Shown: positions 28,880 to 39,283 of the stretch, piece by piece
Layout: each line of letters opens with the position of its first letter
Position numbering within the stretch: the stretch's first letter is position 1
Assembly (NCBI GenBank): GCA_019623805.1
Contig: CP053680.1
Coordinates: 248,001 to 312,000 of the forward strand
Source: Gammaproteobacteria bacterium (ex Lamellibrachia satsuma)
GTDB taxonomy: Bacteria; Pseudomonadota; Gammaproteobacteria; Chromatiales; Chromatiaceae
Reading direction: 5' to 3'
Length of the DNA stretch: 64,000 nucleotides
Notes under the pieces: model-generated
Seen by the model: only the letters and a program-made list of their open reading frames with translations
Told to the model about the DNA's origin: nothing
Databases searched by the model: none
Position numbers and translations under genes: made by a program

Positions 28880-29784
28880 TGGCGTTGCCGGCGGAGGTTC
28901 AGGGACGCATCGAAAGCTTTGCCGACGCCCTTTGGATGGAGCGGGGACTGAGCCGCAATACCCTCAGTGCCTACCAAAGCGATCTAAACAAGGTTTCGAT
29001 CTGGCTGCTGCAGCAACGGGAAACCGACCTGCTGAATGCTGACCGCAGCGATCTGTTGCTCTATCTGGCCGAGCTTGCCCGGCAGGGTCTCAAACCCCGA
29101 TCAACCGCACGAAGGCTCTCCTGCCTGCGCCAATTCTATCAATATGCCCTGCGTGAAGGCTGGGTCGAACACGATCCCAGCGCCCTCATCGACGCGCCCA
29201 AGATCGGACGCCCCCTGCCCGGCGCCCTGACCGAAGCGGAGGTCGAGGCCCTGCTCGATGCCCCGGATCTGACGGATGCACAAGGGTTTCGGGATCGAAC
29301 CATGCTGGAAGTGCTCTATGCCTCCGGCCTGCGGGTCTCGGAACTGATCAGCCTGCGTCCGGAGCAGATCAGCCTGACCCAAGGCGTGGTACGGGTCATC
29401 GGCAAAGGCGGTAAAGAGCGGCTGGTGCCGCTGGGTGATGAGGCTCAAACCTGGCTGATACGTTTCCTGAAAGGTCCCCGGCAAGAGATTCTGGGCGCCC
29501 GGCTCTGCCCGGAGCTCTTCCCCACACGCCGTGGCAGCGGAATGACCCGTCAGGCCTTCTGGTATCTGATCAAAAAGCATGCGGTCACTGCAGGTATCAG
29601 CAAGCATCTCTCTCCACACACCCTGCGACACGCCTTTGCCACTCACCTGCTGAACCACGGAGCAGACCTGCGGGTTGTACAACTGTTACTCGGTCATAGC
29701 GACCTGTCCACCACCCAGATCTATACCCATGTGGCGAGGGAACGGCTGAAAAACCTGCACGCCACCCACCATCCCAGAGGTTGA
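28879..29784 (+). CDS. xerD: Site-specific tyrosine recombinase XerD
   Basis: XerD, with XerC, resolves chromosome dimers at dif. The 301-residue protein has the SAM-like N-terminal domain (GLSRNTLSAYQSDLNK) and the catalytic residues R in YASGLRVSELISL, K in GKGGKERLVPLG, H-x-x-R in SPHTLRHAFATHLLNHGADL, H in LGHSDLSTTQIYTH, and the nucleophile Tyr in TQIYTHV. ATG 28879 overlaps the ogt stop by one base; TTG 28870 is possible. Coupling with ogt suggests a two-gene operon. Confidence 0.96.
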   Translation: MALPAEVQGRIESFADALWMERGLSRNTLSAYQSDLNKVSIWLLQQRETDLLNADRSDLLLYLAELARQGLKPRSTARRLSCLRQFYQYALREGWVEHDPSALIDAPKIGRPLPGALTEAEVEALLDAPDLTDAQGFRDRTMLEVLYASGLRVSELISLRPEQISLTQGVVRVIGKGGKERLVPLGDEAQTWLIRFLKGPRQEILGARLCPELFPTRRGSGMTRQAFWYLIKKHAVTAGISKHLSPHTLRHAFATHLLNHGADLRVVQLLLGHSDLSTTQIYTHVARERLKNLHATHHPRG

Positions 29785-29884
29785 GAATAGTTTGTCATCC
29801 CGGCTTTGCGAGTTATGAAGCCAACCTCACATTGTGCTACATTCCGGGCAGTTTCAGGTTGACCGGGCAAATCAGGAGTTTTTA

Positions 29885-30367
29885 ATGCCGTCATTCGATA
29901 TCGTGTCAGAAGTCGACATCCAGGAGGTGAGAAACGCCGCGGATCAGGCGAACCGTGAGATCGGCACCCGCTTTGACTTCAAAGGTGTGGACGCTAAATT
30001 CGAACAGAATGAGAGCGAAATCACCCTGCGCGCCGAACAAGAGTTCCAACTGCAGCAGATGATGGATATTTTGCGGCAAAAACTTGTCAAACGAAAAGTC
30101 GATATCGCCTGTATGGATATCAAGAATCCGGAAACCACGCTCAGCGCCGCACGGCAGCAGGTCATCATTAAACAGGGTATAGATACCGATACCGCACGGA
30201 AGATGGTCAAGGCGACCAAGGCAAGCAAGATTAAGGTTCAAGCCCAGATCCAGGGTGAACAGGTTCGGGTAACCGGCAAGAAACGGGATGATCTGCAGCA
30301 GATCATCGCCATGTTACGGGAGGCTGACTACGGCCTGCCACTGCAATATCAGAATTTTCGGGATTGA
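29885..30367 (+). CDS. yajQ: YajQ family nucleotide-binding protein
   Basis: A 160-residue protein matching YajQ (UPF0234) along its length: [46 protein letters not shown] at the end. Family members bind nucleotides, including cyclic di-GMP in Xanthomonas. ATG 29885 has AGGAG 9 bases upstream and matches the family N-terminus. dsbC follows after 3 bases. Confidence 0.95.
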   Translation: MPSFDIVSEVDIQEVRNAADQANREIGTRFDFKGVDAKFEQNESEITLRAEQEFQLQQMMDILRQKLVKRKVDIACMDIKNPETTLSAARQQVIIKQGIDTDTARKMVKATKASKIKVQAQIQGEQVRVTGKKRDDLQQIIAMLREADYGLPLQYQNFRD

Positions 30368-30370
30368 TTA

Positions 30371-31132
30371 ATGAAGAAAAATTTTAATATCCGCCGTAAA
30401 CAAGCAGGCATCCTTTCAGCGGCAGCCTTAGTTGCCCTGCTCTCTTTCGGCAACAGCCAGGCTGCTGAAGATGCCGCAACGATCAAACGAGTCCAGGATG
30501 GGATCGCCAAGCTGATTCCCGGAGAGACGCCTGACAGCATCGCAGAATCGATGGTCCCAGGCCTGTACGAAGTGATGATCGGACCACGTCTGTTCTATGT
30601 CAGCGGTGATGGAAAGTATCTCTTCAACGGAAAACTTTTTGAGATCGCAACAAGAGAGGACCTCTCAACGCCTAAGATCTCCCTAGCCAAGGCGGATGCC
30701 ATCACCAAGGTTGGTGAGGATAACATGGTCATCTTTGGTCCCGAAGATTCCAAACATACCATCACTGTTTTTACCGACATCGACTGCGGGTATTGCCGCA
30801 AACTGCACAGTGAGATCACGCAATACAACGATCTCGGCATCCGAGTCCGCTATATGATGTATCCACGCGCCGGCGTCGGTAGCGCCTCCTACACAAAGGC
30901 CGTTTCTGTCTGGTGCGCCGATGACCAGAAAGCCGCCATGACCCTTTCCAAGTCCGGCAAGCCCATCGATGAGAAGCTGTGCGACAATCCAATCGTGGAT
31001 CACATGAAACTGGGTGAACTGCTCGGCGTTACGGGAACCCCATCGGTCTTCCTTTCTGATGGGGAAAACCTGCCTGGTTATGTTCCTGCGGCCAAGATGT
31101 CTGCCTACCTGAGTGGACGGGGCGACCAATAG
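30371..31132 (+). CDS. dsbC: Thiol:disulfide interchange protein DsbC
   Basis: A periplasmic disulfide isomerase of 253 residues. It has a Sec signal (about 1-32, ending SQAAED), a dimerisation domain (IAESMVPGLYEVMIG), the thioredoxin active site CGYCRKLH, and a cis-Pro region VTGTPSVFLSDG. DsbC reshuffles wrong disulfides and is kept reduced by DsbD. It is followed by a clear terminator. Confidence 0.95.
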   Translation: MKKNFNIRRKQAGILSAAALVALLSFGNSQAAEDAATIKRVQDGIAKLIPGETPDSIAESMVPGLYEVMIGPRLFYVSGDGKYLFNGKLFEIATREDLSTPKISLAKADAITKVGEDNMVIFGPEDSKHTITVFTDIDCGYCRKLHSEITQYNDLGIRVRYMMYPRAGVGSASYTKAVSVWCADDQKAAMTLSKSGKPIDEKLCDNPIVDHMKLGELLGVTGTPSVFLSDGENLPGYVPAAKMSAYLSGRGDQ

Positions 31133-31158
31133 TTCAACCATCTTGAGAAACAGCAAAC

Positions 31159-31184
31159 GGGGAGCTTCTGCTCCCCATTTTTTT
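31159..31184 (+). terminator. Rho-independent terminator after dsbC
   Basis: The stem GGGGAGC / GCTCCCC with loop TTCT is followed by A and seven T. It lies 26 bases beyond the dsbC stop. Confidence 0.92.
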
Positions 31185-31300
31185 GCCTGATTTTCGTGAT
31201 ACGACTCACAATCAGCATAATTGCGAGTTCAATGAGTCAATAAATTGGAACAACTGCCGCTAGCCTTCTCAAGCAACATTAGACATTAGAGGAACAGATT

Positions 31301-32053
31301 GTGCAGGCCCATAAACTGGATCTGGCATATCGCTCCGAAACGGGGCCCGTGCGCAAGAGTAACCAGGATACGATCGGCACAAATGAAGCTGCCGGTATCG
31401 TAATCGTTGCTGACGGCATGGGTGGCGCTAATGGCGGTGAGATCGCCAGTCAACTGGCAGTTGATCTGTTGATGCAATATTTCGCTGACGATGAACGTAA
31501 CCCAGCCACTGAATCCGACCGCGAACTCCAGGAGAGCCTTTCGGTAGTCAACAATGCAATCCTGGAAGCTGCAGAGCAAATGCCGGAACTACAAGGAATG
31601 GGCACCACGCTGGTATTGGGCATGTTCGATGAGAACCATCTACGCTACGCACACGTTGGAGACTCCCGACTCTACCGTCTGCGTAACGGCAAGCTGACCC
31701 CTCTGACCCGTGATCATAGTCTGATCGAGGATATGATTGATAAGCAAGTATTCTCCTCACCACTGGAAGCTATTGAAGCCGGTGTACCACGCAACATCCT
31801 ATCCAAGGCCTTCGGCACCGCACCGGATGTCAAAGCTGAGATCGCCAAGACCGATATCATGGCAGGGGATATCTATCTGTTCTGTTCTGACGGGCTGACC
31901 AGCATGGTTTCCAATGAGAAAATAGAGGATGAGTTGCTCAGCACAGACAAGAATTTGATTAAACAGGTCGATGATCTAATTGAAAACGCCTGCAACAATG
32001 GCGGTACCGATAATATTTCTATTGTGCTGGTAAGCATTGATAAGGCGGCTTGA
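31301..32053 (+). CDS. PP2C-type Ser/Thr protein phosphatase
   Basis: A 250-residue PPM/PP2C phosphatase. The motifs are SETGPVRKSNQDTIG, IVIVADGMGGANGGEIAS (metal-binding Asp), AHVGDSRLYRL, LFCSDGLTSMVS and GGTDNISIVLV, with metal-coordinating aspartates conserved. GTG 31301 has GAGGA 8 bases upstream. A double-FHA protein follows after 60 bases, implying a phosphoprotein signalling module, but no kinase is adjacent here (a kinase-phosphatase fusion lies at 46 kb). Confidence 0.93.
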   Translation: MQAHKLDLAYRSETGPVRKSNQDTIGTNEAAGIVIVADGMGGANGGEIASQLAVDLLMQYFADDERNPATESDRELQESLSVVNNAILEAAEQMPELQGMGTTLVLGMFDENHLRYAHVGDSRLYRLRNGKLTPLTRDHSLIEDMIDKQVFSSPLEAIEAGVPRNILSKAFGTAPDVKAEIAKTDIMAGDIYLFCSDGLTSMVSNEKIEDELLSTDKNLIKQVDDLIENACNNGGTDNISIVLVSIDKAA

Positions 32054-32113
32054 GTGAAGATCCGACTGGGTTATGAATGCAAAGATTTAGTTCTGTATTG
32101 GGGTAGTTGAATC

Positions 32114-32773
32114 ATGGAAAAACTCGTCGTTTTAAACAGCAACGATACGCTTCAGGAGTTTCCTTTAGAGCAGAAACGCGTTGAACTGGGGCGGGATCCA
32201 GCCAACGACCTCTGTCTTGGTGACCAGTCAGTCAGTCGCCATCACGCCAGTCTGGTGCGAATCTACACCGAGTACTATCTGGAAGACCATCGCAGCACCA
32301 ATGGTACCCGGCTGAATGGCCAGGATATCAAAAAGCATATGCTAAAAAACGGCGATGTCATCGAGATCGGAAAGTATCGGCTTAAATTCAAGAAACAACA
32401 GGAGAAGAGCGACGACAACGACCTCGATAAAACGGTCGTCATACTTCCGTCAGCCCCACAACGTGTGCCACCGGCAAAACCGCCAAAAAAACCGCTAACC
32501 ACCAAGCCTGACTTGGCCTTTATCCACTATCTGGCAGGACCGGAGAAAGGTCAGGAAGCAAAACTCAACCGCGCCTTCTTCACTATCGGGGAGACAGGCG
32601 GCGATCTTGCACTGATCACCAAGCGTCATCAAGGTTACTATCTGCTGAAGCTTGGTGGACACACAATCCCTTCGGTTAACGGCAACTCTGTGCGCGCAGG
32701 AGGCGTCGAGCTCACACATGGTGATCAAATCGTATTTGGTGAACGCCAGTTAGAGTTCCTTACAGGAAGTTGA
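32114..32773 (+). CDS. FHA-domain phosphothreonine-binding protein (two FHA-like domains)
   Basis: A 219-residue protein. The first FHA domain (about 1-95) has VELGRDPANDLCLGDQSVSR-HHA and DHRSTNGTRLNG, the typical R, SxxH and NG residues. A Pro/Lys-rich linker (about 110-135) leads to a second, more degenerate FHA-like domain (FFTIGETGGDLALITKRHQG, SVNGNSV). It should read out threonine phosphorylation controlled by the upstream PP2C phosphatase. Confidence 0.88.
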   Translation: MEKLVVLNSNDTLQEFPLEQKRVELGRDPANDLCLGDQSVSRHHASLVRIYTEYYLEDHRSTNGTRLNGQDIKKHMLKNGDVIEIGKYRLKFKKQQEKSDDNDLDKTVVILPSAPQRVPPAKPPKKPLTTKPDLAFIHYLAGPEKGQEAKLNRAFFTIGETGGDLALITKRHQGYYLLKLGGHTIPSVNGNSVRAGGVELTHGDQIVFGERQLEFLTGS

Positions 32774-32884
32774 TCCGCATTCGTGGGAAGTCGATTAAAG
32801 TTCCCTCATTCTCTGCCGCATCAATCAATAGATTCCCGATCATTGACGTCAAGCACAAGACAAGCCGTTAAGGAGTAACAGTTT

Positions 32885-33208
32885 ATGACAACAGAATCAC
32901 TTGATCACAACCGCATGCTGCTGGAGATCGACCGCACGATCCGTGATCTCAACCGTAACACCATCAATCCCATGATACCTGAGCTCACCCTGAATGATCT
33001 CTGCCCGGTCATGGAATTGGTCGCCCGTGCAAGAGGGCTCTATCTGAAAGAGCTGTTTGAGGTCACTGAGATTGCAGGAGATATAATGCCATCCCAGGAT
33101 CAGATAGGACGATTGAAGAAGCTGCGGGAGAACTTCGAGGAACTGGTCAAGGGCGCACAAGCGCTGGAAACGGCCATCGAGCGTGGTTATCTGGACGTCA
33201 ATCGCTGA
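32885..33208 (+). CDS. Conserved hypothetical protein in the PP2C-FHA cluster
   Basis: A 107-residue, wholly helical-looking protein without signal peptide. It starts MTTESLDHNRMLLEIDRTIR and includes MELVARARGLYLKELFEVTE. I do not recognise the family. AAGGAG lies about 8 bases before ATG 32885. Co-directional with the FHA protein, it may belong to the same signalling module. Confidence 0.75.
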   Translation: MTTESLDHNRMLLEIDRTIRDLNRNTINPMIPELTLNDLCPVMELVARARGLYLKELFEVTEIAGDIMPSQDQIGRLKKLRENFEELVKGAQALETAIERGYLDVNR

Positions 33209-33236
33209 ACTGATATCCAGCCCCCTTCCACCGTAA

Positions 33237-34295
<1,059 letters not shown>

Positions 34296-34360
34296 GATTG
34301 AATCCTTGAGGTTTTGGCCTACCATCAAGATAAACCTGATAACGATGAACGGAGGAAATC

Positions 34361-35050
34361 ATGAGTGCTTTCAAAGGGTTTCCCGAGGCCTGTCTCCCTT
34401 TTCTGGAGACATTGTCAAACAACAATAACAGAGCCTGGTTTAGCGAGAATAAAACTGCTTACGAACAGCAGATACGTGAACCTGCGCTGGCATTCATCGA
34501 GCATATGCAGCCCAGGCTGCAGAAGATCTCCCCACGATTCCGCGCCATCGCAAAAAAAACCGGCGGCTCCCTGATGCGGGTCTACCGGGACACCCGTTTC
34601 TCGAAAGACAAAACGCCCTACAAAACTAACATCGGCATCCAATTCCGACACGAACTGGGAAAGGATGTCCATGCACCGGGTTTTTATGTTCACATTGAGC
34701 CGGAACTCTGCTTTGTCGGCGCCGGCATCTGGCATCCGGAGAACCCCCTTCTTGGAAAGATTCGTGATTTCATCGTGGACAATCCGGCATCATGGAAAGC
34801 CGCCAGGGATGACAAAACCTTCCGCAGGCATTTCACGCTTGAGGGTGATTCACTCAAACGTCCTCCCCGGGGTTTTCCCCCTGATCATGAGTTGATGGAC
34901 GATCTCAAACGCAAGGACTTCATCGCCTGTAAATACTTCGATAGCGGAAAGATTACAGCACCATCCTTTGCCCAGTTTGTGACCAACAGCTTCAAACAGG
35001 CAGATCCGTTCATGCGCTACCTGTGCAACGCAGTGAATGTGAACTATTAA
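34361..35050 (+). CDS. DUF2461 family protein
   Basis: A 229-residue protein matching DUF2461 (TIGR02453): FPEACLPFLETLSNNNNRAW at the start, MRVYRDTRFSKDKTPYKTNI in the middle, and GFYVHIEPELCFVGAGIWHP. Biochemical function is unknown. ATG 34361 has GGAGG 7 bases upstream. It follows hemF by 65 bases on the same strand. Confidence 0.88.
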   Translation: MSAFKGFPEACLPFLETLSNNNNRAWFSENKTAYEQQIREPALAFIEHMQPRLQKISPRFRAIAKKTGGSLMRVYRDTRFSKDKTPYKTNIGIQFRHELGKDVHAPGFYVHIEPELCFVGAGIWHPENPLLGKIRDFIVDNPASWKAARDDKTFRRHFTLEGDSLKRPPRGFPPDHELMDDLKRKDFIACKYFDSGKITAPSFAQFVTNSFKQADPFMRYLCNAVNVNY

Positions 35051-35350
35051 TCATATTTCAGTCTTCTAGCATCCTGAAAAGATGAAGGGCGGCAAGCATT
35101 TCTGGTAAGGTGCGCCGCGCGCACCCTACGCTCGTCAGCCTCTCCCGAAACCAACCATCACCACGAACTCCGAAACCTGAGCTGTTAATGGTTTCCGGGA
35201 TGCCTCTCCAGGCCTGTTTTGATCCAGGTACTGCGCCCCACACCAAGCTGTGCCATAATGCGCCGCTTTTGTGCTTAACGTCTTCCTGCCTGCACCTTCG
35301 CATCTATCCAGTCGTCCACAAGCCTCTCACTATTTTTTCCGGAAACCATT

Positions 35351-36955
35351 TTGATCTCAACAGCCAATATCACCATGCAGTTCGGGGCAAAGCCCCTGTT
35401 TGAAAACATCTCGGTCAAGTTCGGCAGCGGCAACCGCTACGGCCTGATCGGCGCCAACGGTTGCGGCAAGTCAACCCTGATGAAAATCCTCGGCGGAGAT
35501 CTGGAGCCGACTGCTGGCAACGTCGCCGTCGACCCCAATGAACGGTTGGGCAAGCTGCGCCAGAATCAGTTCGCCTATGAAACGCAGACGGTGCTCGACA
35601 CAGTGATCATGGGACACGCCGAGCTGTGGAAGGTGAAGCAGGAACGAGACCGTATCTATGCGCTGCCGGAGATGAGCGAAGATGAAGGGATGCAGGTGGC
35701 CGAACTGGAGGTGGAATTTGCCGAGTTCGACGGCTACACCGCAGAGTCGCGTGCCGGTGAATTGTTGCTGGGCCTGGATATCCCGCTGGAGCAACACAAC
35801 GGCCCGATGAGTGCAGTGGCCCCAGGCTGGAAACTGCGTGTCCTGCTGGCCCAGGCGCTGTTCGCCGAACCCGATATCATGCTACTCGATGAGCCCACCA
35901 ACAATCTCGATATCAACACCATCCGCTGGCTGGAGGATGTGCTCAACGAACGCAACTCCACTATGATCATCATCTCCCATGACCGTCACTTTCTGAACAG
36001 CGTCTGCACCCACATGGCCGACCTGGATTACGGCGAGCTGCGTGTCTATCCGGGCAACTACGATGAGTACATGATGGCTGCCAGCCAGGTTCGTGAACGT
36101 CAGTTGGCCAACAATGCAAAGAAACAGGCGCAGATCGCCGAGCTGCAAACCTTTGTCAGCCGCTTCTCCGCCAACGCCTCAAAAGCCAAGCAGGCCACCT
36201 CACGCGCCAGGCAGATCGACAAGATCCAGCTTGATGAGATCAAACCCTCCAGCCGTCAGAACCCTTTCATCCGCTTCGACCAGGAGAAAAAACTCTACCG
36301 CCTGGCCCTGGAGGTTGAGGGACTCAGCAAAGGCTATGATGAAAAACCACTGTTCAACGGTCTGGATCTGATGGTCGAGGTTGGCGAACGCGTCGCCATC
36401 ATCGGCCCTAACGGCATAGGTAAAACCACACTGCTTCGCACCCTGGTCGGCACCGGGCACAGAGGCCTGAGTCCCGACAGTGGCACGGTAAAATGGTCGG
36501 AGAATGTCACTATCGGCTACTACGCCCAGGACCACGCCGTCGACTTTGAGGATGATATAAACCTGCTGGAATGGATGAGCCAGTGGCAGCAGGAGGGCGA
36601 CGATGAACAGGTGGTACGCAGCTACCTCGGCCGCATGCTCTTCTCTCAGAAGGAGATCGAAAAATCCGTAAAGGTGATCTCTGGTGGAGAACAGGGGCGC
36701 ATGCTCTTCGGCAAGATCATGATGCACAAACCCAACGTATTGGTAATGGACGAGCCGACCAATCACCTGGATATGGAATCCATCGAGTCACTCAACACGG
36801 CGCTGGAGAACTACCCCGGCACCCTGATCTTCGTCAGCCATGACCGGGAGATCGTCTCCTCACTGGCCACCCGAATTATCGAACTCACCCCCGAGGGTAT
36901 AGTCACCTTCAATGGCAATTACGAGGAGTACCTGAGCAACCAGGACGTGGTTTGA
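35351..36955 (+). CDS. ybiT: ABC-F ATPase, YbiT type
   Basis: A 534-residue twin-ATPase ABC-F protein, a soluble, ribosome-associated class of translation factors. Walker A motifs are GANGCGKST and GPNGIGKTT. The first signature is atypical [12 protein letters not shown], as in E. coli YbiT; the second is [12 protein letters not shown]. Walker B is [10 protein letters not shown] and [10 protein letters not shown]. Similarity to E. coli YbiT is high throughout. The start appears to be TTG 35351 ([12 protein letters not shown]), matching the YbiT N-terminus; no ATG is nearer. Confidence 0.94.
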   Translation: MISTANITMQFGAKPLFENISVKFGSGNRYGLIGANGCGKSTLMKILGGDLEPTAGNVAVDPNERLGKLRQNQFAYETQTVLDTVIMGHAELWKVKQERDRIYALPEMSEDEGMQVAELEVEFAEFDGYTAESRAGELLLGLDIPLEQHNGPMSAVAPGWKLRVLLAQALFAEPDIMLLDEPTNNLDINTIRWLEDVLNERNSTMIIISHDRHFLNSVCTHMADLDYGELRVYPGNYDEYMMAASQVRERQLANNAKKQAQIAELQTFVSRFSANASKAKQATSRARQIDKIQLDEIKPSSRQNPFIRFDQEKKLYRLALEVEGLSKGYDEKPLFNGLDLMVEVGERVAIIGPNGIGKTTLLRTLVGTGHRGLSPDSGTVKWSENVTIGYYAQDHAVDFEDDINLLEWMSQWQQEGDDEQVVRSYLGRMLFSQKEIEKSVKVISGGEQGRMLFGKIMMHKPNVLVMDEPTNHLDMESIESLNTALENYPGTLIFVSHDREIVSSLATRIIELTPEGIVTFNGNYEEYLSNQDVV

Positions 36956-37329
36956 CGTCTCTCAAGAAAGCACTGTCGAAATCTATACCGTTCAGACTGT
37001 CGTCAAAAAAAGCTTTTTGCGCGAACTGATGACCAGTGGTCCGATATGCCACCAACAGTTGCCAGGCAGGATGGTGTTTCTTGAAGTTGAGCAGAAACCG
37101 GGCATTGGATTTTGTGTCACCTGAAAATGCTCTGAATCAAAATAGAGATCTGTGGCTGGCCCCTATATTAAAACAGTGTGCGTAACTATCCAGCTCGCCT
37201 TTGATATGCGCATCACTCGACCATGAATGGTCGAGCTGGTGTAGGCCGGTTCAAGCACAGCGGAACCGGCAGCCTTATCTTTCTGCCAACCTAAACGCCC
37301 GATCCGCTACGCTTGATCGGGCCTACGTC
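36956..37329. repeat. Intergenic region with REP-like palindromes
   Basis: The 374-base gap between convergent genes has no gene. It holds palindromes CTCGACCAT-GA-ATGGTCGAG (37216-37235), GTAGGCCGGTTC...GAACCGGC (37241-37270) and CGCCCGATC-CGCTACGCTT-GATCGGGCCTACG (37296-37327). The last two look like REP units, which often mark 3' ends. They may help end transcripts from both sides. Confidence 0.6.
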
Positions 37330-39219
37330 TTATCCTGTCACGATGCGCCGGGCTTGAGCGATCTTCTCACTCAGAGACGTCGAGCGGATCGTCTCAAGCA
37401 ACTCACCGAGTTTGAAAAAGTGATGCTGCTCATAGGCCACGCCCATCTGCGGCATATCAGCCAGCCCTGATTCACGGGCGTGCTCGACAAAGCCTTTGTT
37501 CTTCCAGAAGAAGGCTCCGGGCATGGTGGTGGGAATCACCACTACATAGAAGAGTGCCCTACCTATGACTGAGCTGGTCAGAGCCAGCAGTATCAGCGGC
37601 CCGAATACCCAGGCACTGGAGATGCCAGTTACTGCCACGCCCGCGGCCAGCAGCAGTGCGATTGCCAGTGCACCATTTCTCAGCCAGTAAGAGTAGCCAT
37701 AGGTGGTTGTCTGTTCATAGAAGGAGACAGCACCTTCGCTCTCTTTCGCTTTCAGGTCGTGAGCATGGGCCAGCAAGCCGAATCCTTCCAGTGCCAGTCC
37801 TGCTGTGGCTGTAATCAGCAAAACCTGTGCAAGCTGAGAAGTCAGCGAACCGAATACCAGGGCAATCAGCGCTATCAGAAGTGATCCAAGACTCAGGCCG
37901 GTACCTGAGAAGCTTGCTCCGGTATGCCAGTGATTCCAGAAGGGGCGGGCCTCGATGCGATAGAGCTTGTACATAAAGTAACCGCCAAACCCTATACCCA
38001 ACAGGCCGAGCACGGCGAAGATAGTCTGCAGGATCGAAGCCAGCGTGCCGTCAAAAAAGCTGGTCAGAGTGAAACCCGCCAGTCCACCAAAAAAGGCTGA
38101 AACACCAGCGATTTCACGGCTGACCGGGGAGAGGCGCAGGTTGTAGAATCCCCTGTAGAAGCGATGCGGTTTACCCAGGTGCATATTGAGTTTGAACAGG
38201 CCGATGGTTGTGAATAGCAACATGATCAGCAGGGCGGGCAGGAAAGCGTCGCTGGCAGTGAAACCACTCACTGCATCCAGTCCGGACCAGGAACCGATGG
38301 TCAGCAAAGCGAAGGCACCCATCACCATCTGTATGCTGAGTGTAAAGGCGATGTGGGCGTTCTCGTGGGAACCAAGCAACTTTCCCAGATTCCACTCCCG
38401 CTTGAAACCGTGCTTGGGATCGAGTGCTGGACGAAAACTCCCATCAACGTCATCGCGATGGTATTTCAGCGCAGTGCTATCGACACGTGCCATATCCCGC
38501 TGGGTGGTGCGGGTCTGCTGGAAGCGGATGTTGGGATGGGTGATATCAGTGCGTGGAAAACCGGGAATCTCACTCTTCGCCTGAGTGCGTCCCTCGGGGA
38601 TGTTTTCGATAACACCAAAGTCCAGCGCCTTGCCCAGACAGGCTGAGACACAGGCGGGTTTGAGGCCTACTTCTAGCCGGTCCACGCACATATTGCACTT
38701 GGTCACCTGACCCTTTACCGGATCAAGCTGAGGCGCATTATAGGGGCAGACCCAGGTACAGTAGCCGCAGCCGAAGCAGATGTCCGGATCCTGCAGCACG
38801 GCGCCGTACTCTGAAAACTTGGTATAGGCGCGGGTCGGGCAACCCTTGAGACAGACAGGATCGTCGCAATGGTTACAGGCCATTGAGATATTGAGACGCT
38901 GGTAGGCAGGATAGGTACCGCCCTCCACAAAACCCACCGAGCGAAAGGCGATATGGGCCGGGTTGTCGTTCTTCTCACTACAGGCCGCCTCGCAAGCGTG
39001 GCAGGCGATGCAGTTGTCGGCATTGAAATAGAAACCGTGCTGCTTGTAGCGGTTGGGATTCTCACCAATGTCGTCGTCATCGTTGATGTTGAGGCTCACA
39101 CCATGACGAGGGTCATCTTCGCTTACGGTTTCAATGGACTTGCCATAACGATTCTGACTCTGACAGGTCGAGTCATTGAGCCGAGCGTAGTCGGGTTCGT
39201 TTTCGCGTACTTGAAACAT
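37330..39219 (-). CDS. Fused Fe-S / DmsC-like membrane anchor protein, nitrate reductase electron-transfer subunit
   Basis: A 629-residue fusion. Residues about 60-215 are a DmsB-like four-cluster ferredoxin domain: CIACHACEAACSEKN, CNHCDDPVCLKGCPTRAY, CFGCGYCTWVCPYNAP, CNMCVDRL...CVSACLGKAL (16 Cys). Residues about 285-600 are a DmsC/NrfD-type quinol-linked membrane anchor with many hydrophobic helices (for example IMLLFTTIGLFKLNMH). The function is probably to pass electrons from quinol to the NasA-like subunit encoded just upstream. This differs from classical NAD(P)H- or ferredoxin-linked assimilatory nitrate reductases. The gene is the last of the nirB-nirD-nasA set. Confidence 0.85.
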   Translation of the reverse strand: MFQVRENEPDYARLNDSTCQSQNRYGKSIETVSEDDPRHGVSLNINDDDDIGENPNRYKQHGFYFNADNCIACHACEAACSEKNDNPAHIAFRSVGFVEGGTYPAYQRLNISMACNHCDDPVCLKGCPTRAYTKFSEYGAVLQDPDICFGCGYCTWVCPYNAPQLDPVKGQVTKCNMCVDRLEVGLKPACVSACLGKALDFGVIENIPEGRTQAKSEIPGFPRTDITHPNIRFQQTRTTQRDMARVDSTALKYHRDDVDGSFRPALDPKHGFKREWNLGKLLGSHENAHIAFTLSIQMVMGAFALLTIGSWSGLDAVSGFTASDAFLPALLIMLLFTTIGLFKLNMHLGKPHRFYRGFYNLRLSPVSREIAGVSAFFGGLAGFTLTSFFDGTLASILQTIFAVLGLLGIGFGGYFMYKLYRIEARPFWNHWHTGASFSGTGLSLGSLLIALIALVFGSLTSQLAQVLLITATAGLALEGFGLLAHAHDLKAKESEGAVSFYEQTTTYGYSYWLRNGALAIALLLAAGVAVTGISSAWVFGPLILLALTSSVIGRALFYVVVIPTTMPGAFFWKNKGFVEHARESGLADMPQMGVAYEQHHFFKLGELLETIRSTSLSEKIAQARRIVTG

Positions 39220-39240
39220 TACTAAACCTTTGGGGCAATT

Positions 39241-39271
39241 TGTTGGGTTACGCTGCGCTAACCCAACCTAC
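39241..39271. repeat. REP-like palindrome between nasA and its electron-transfer gene
   Basis: TGTTGGGTTACGCTGCGCTAACCCAACCTAC is an imperfect palindrome of the family also seen at 9114-9203 and 46300-46335. It sits inside the nas operon and could affect mRNA stability of nasA. Confidence 0.7.
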
Positions 39272-39283
39272 TTATGTGAATGC

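Noticed and set aside
37201..37470. 89-residue plus-strand frame at the end of the FeS-fusion gene
   Set aside because: It overlaps REP palindromes and the antisense of a clear gene, without a ribosome site.
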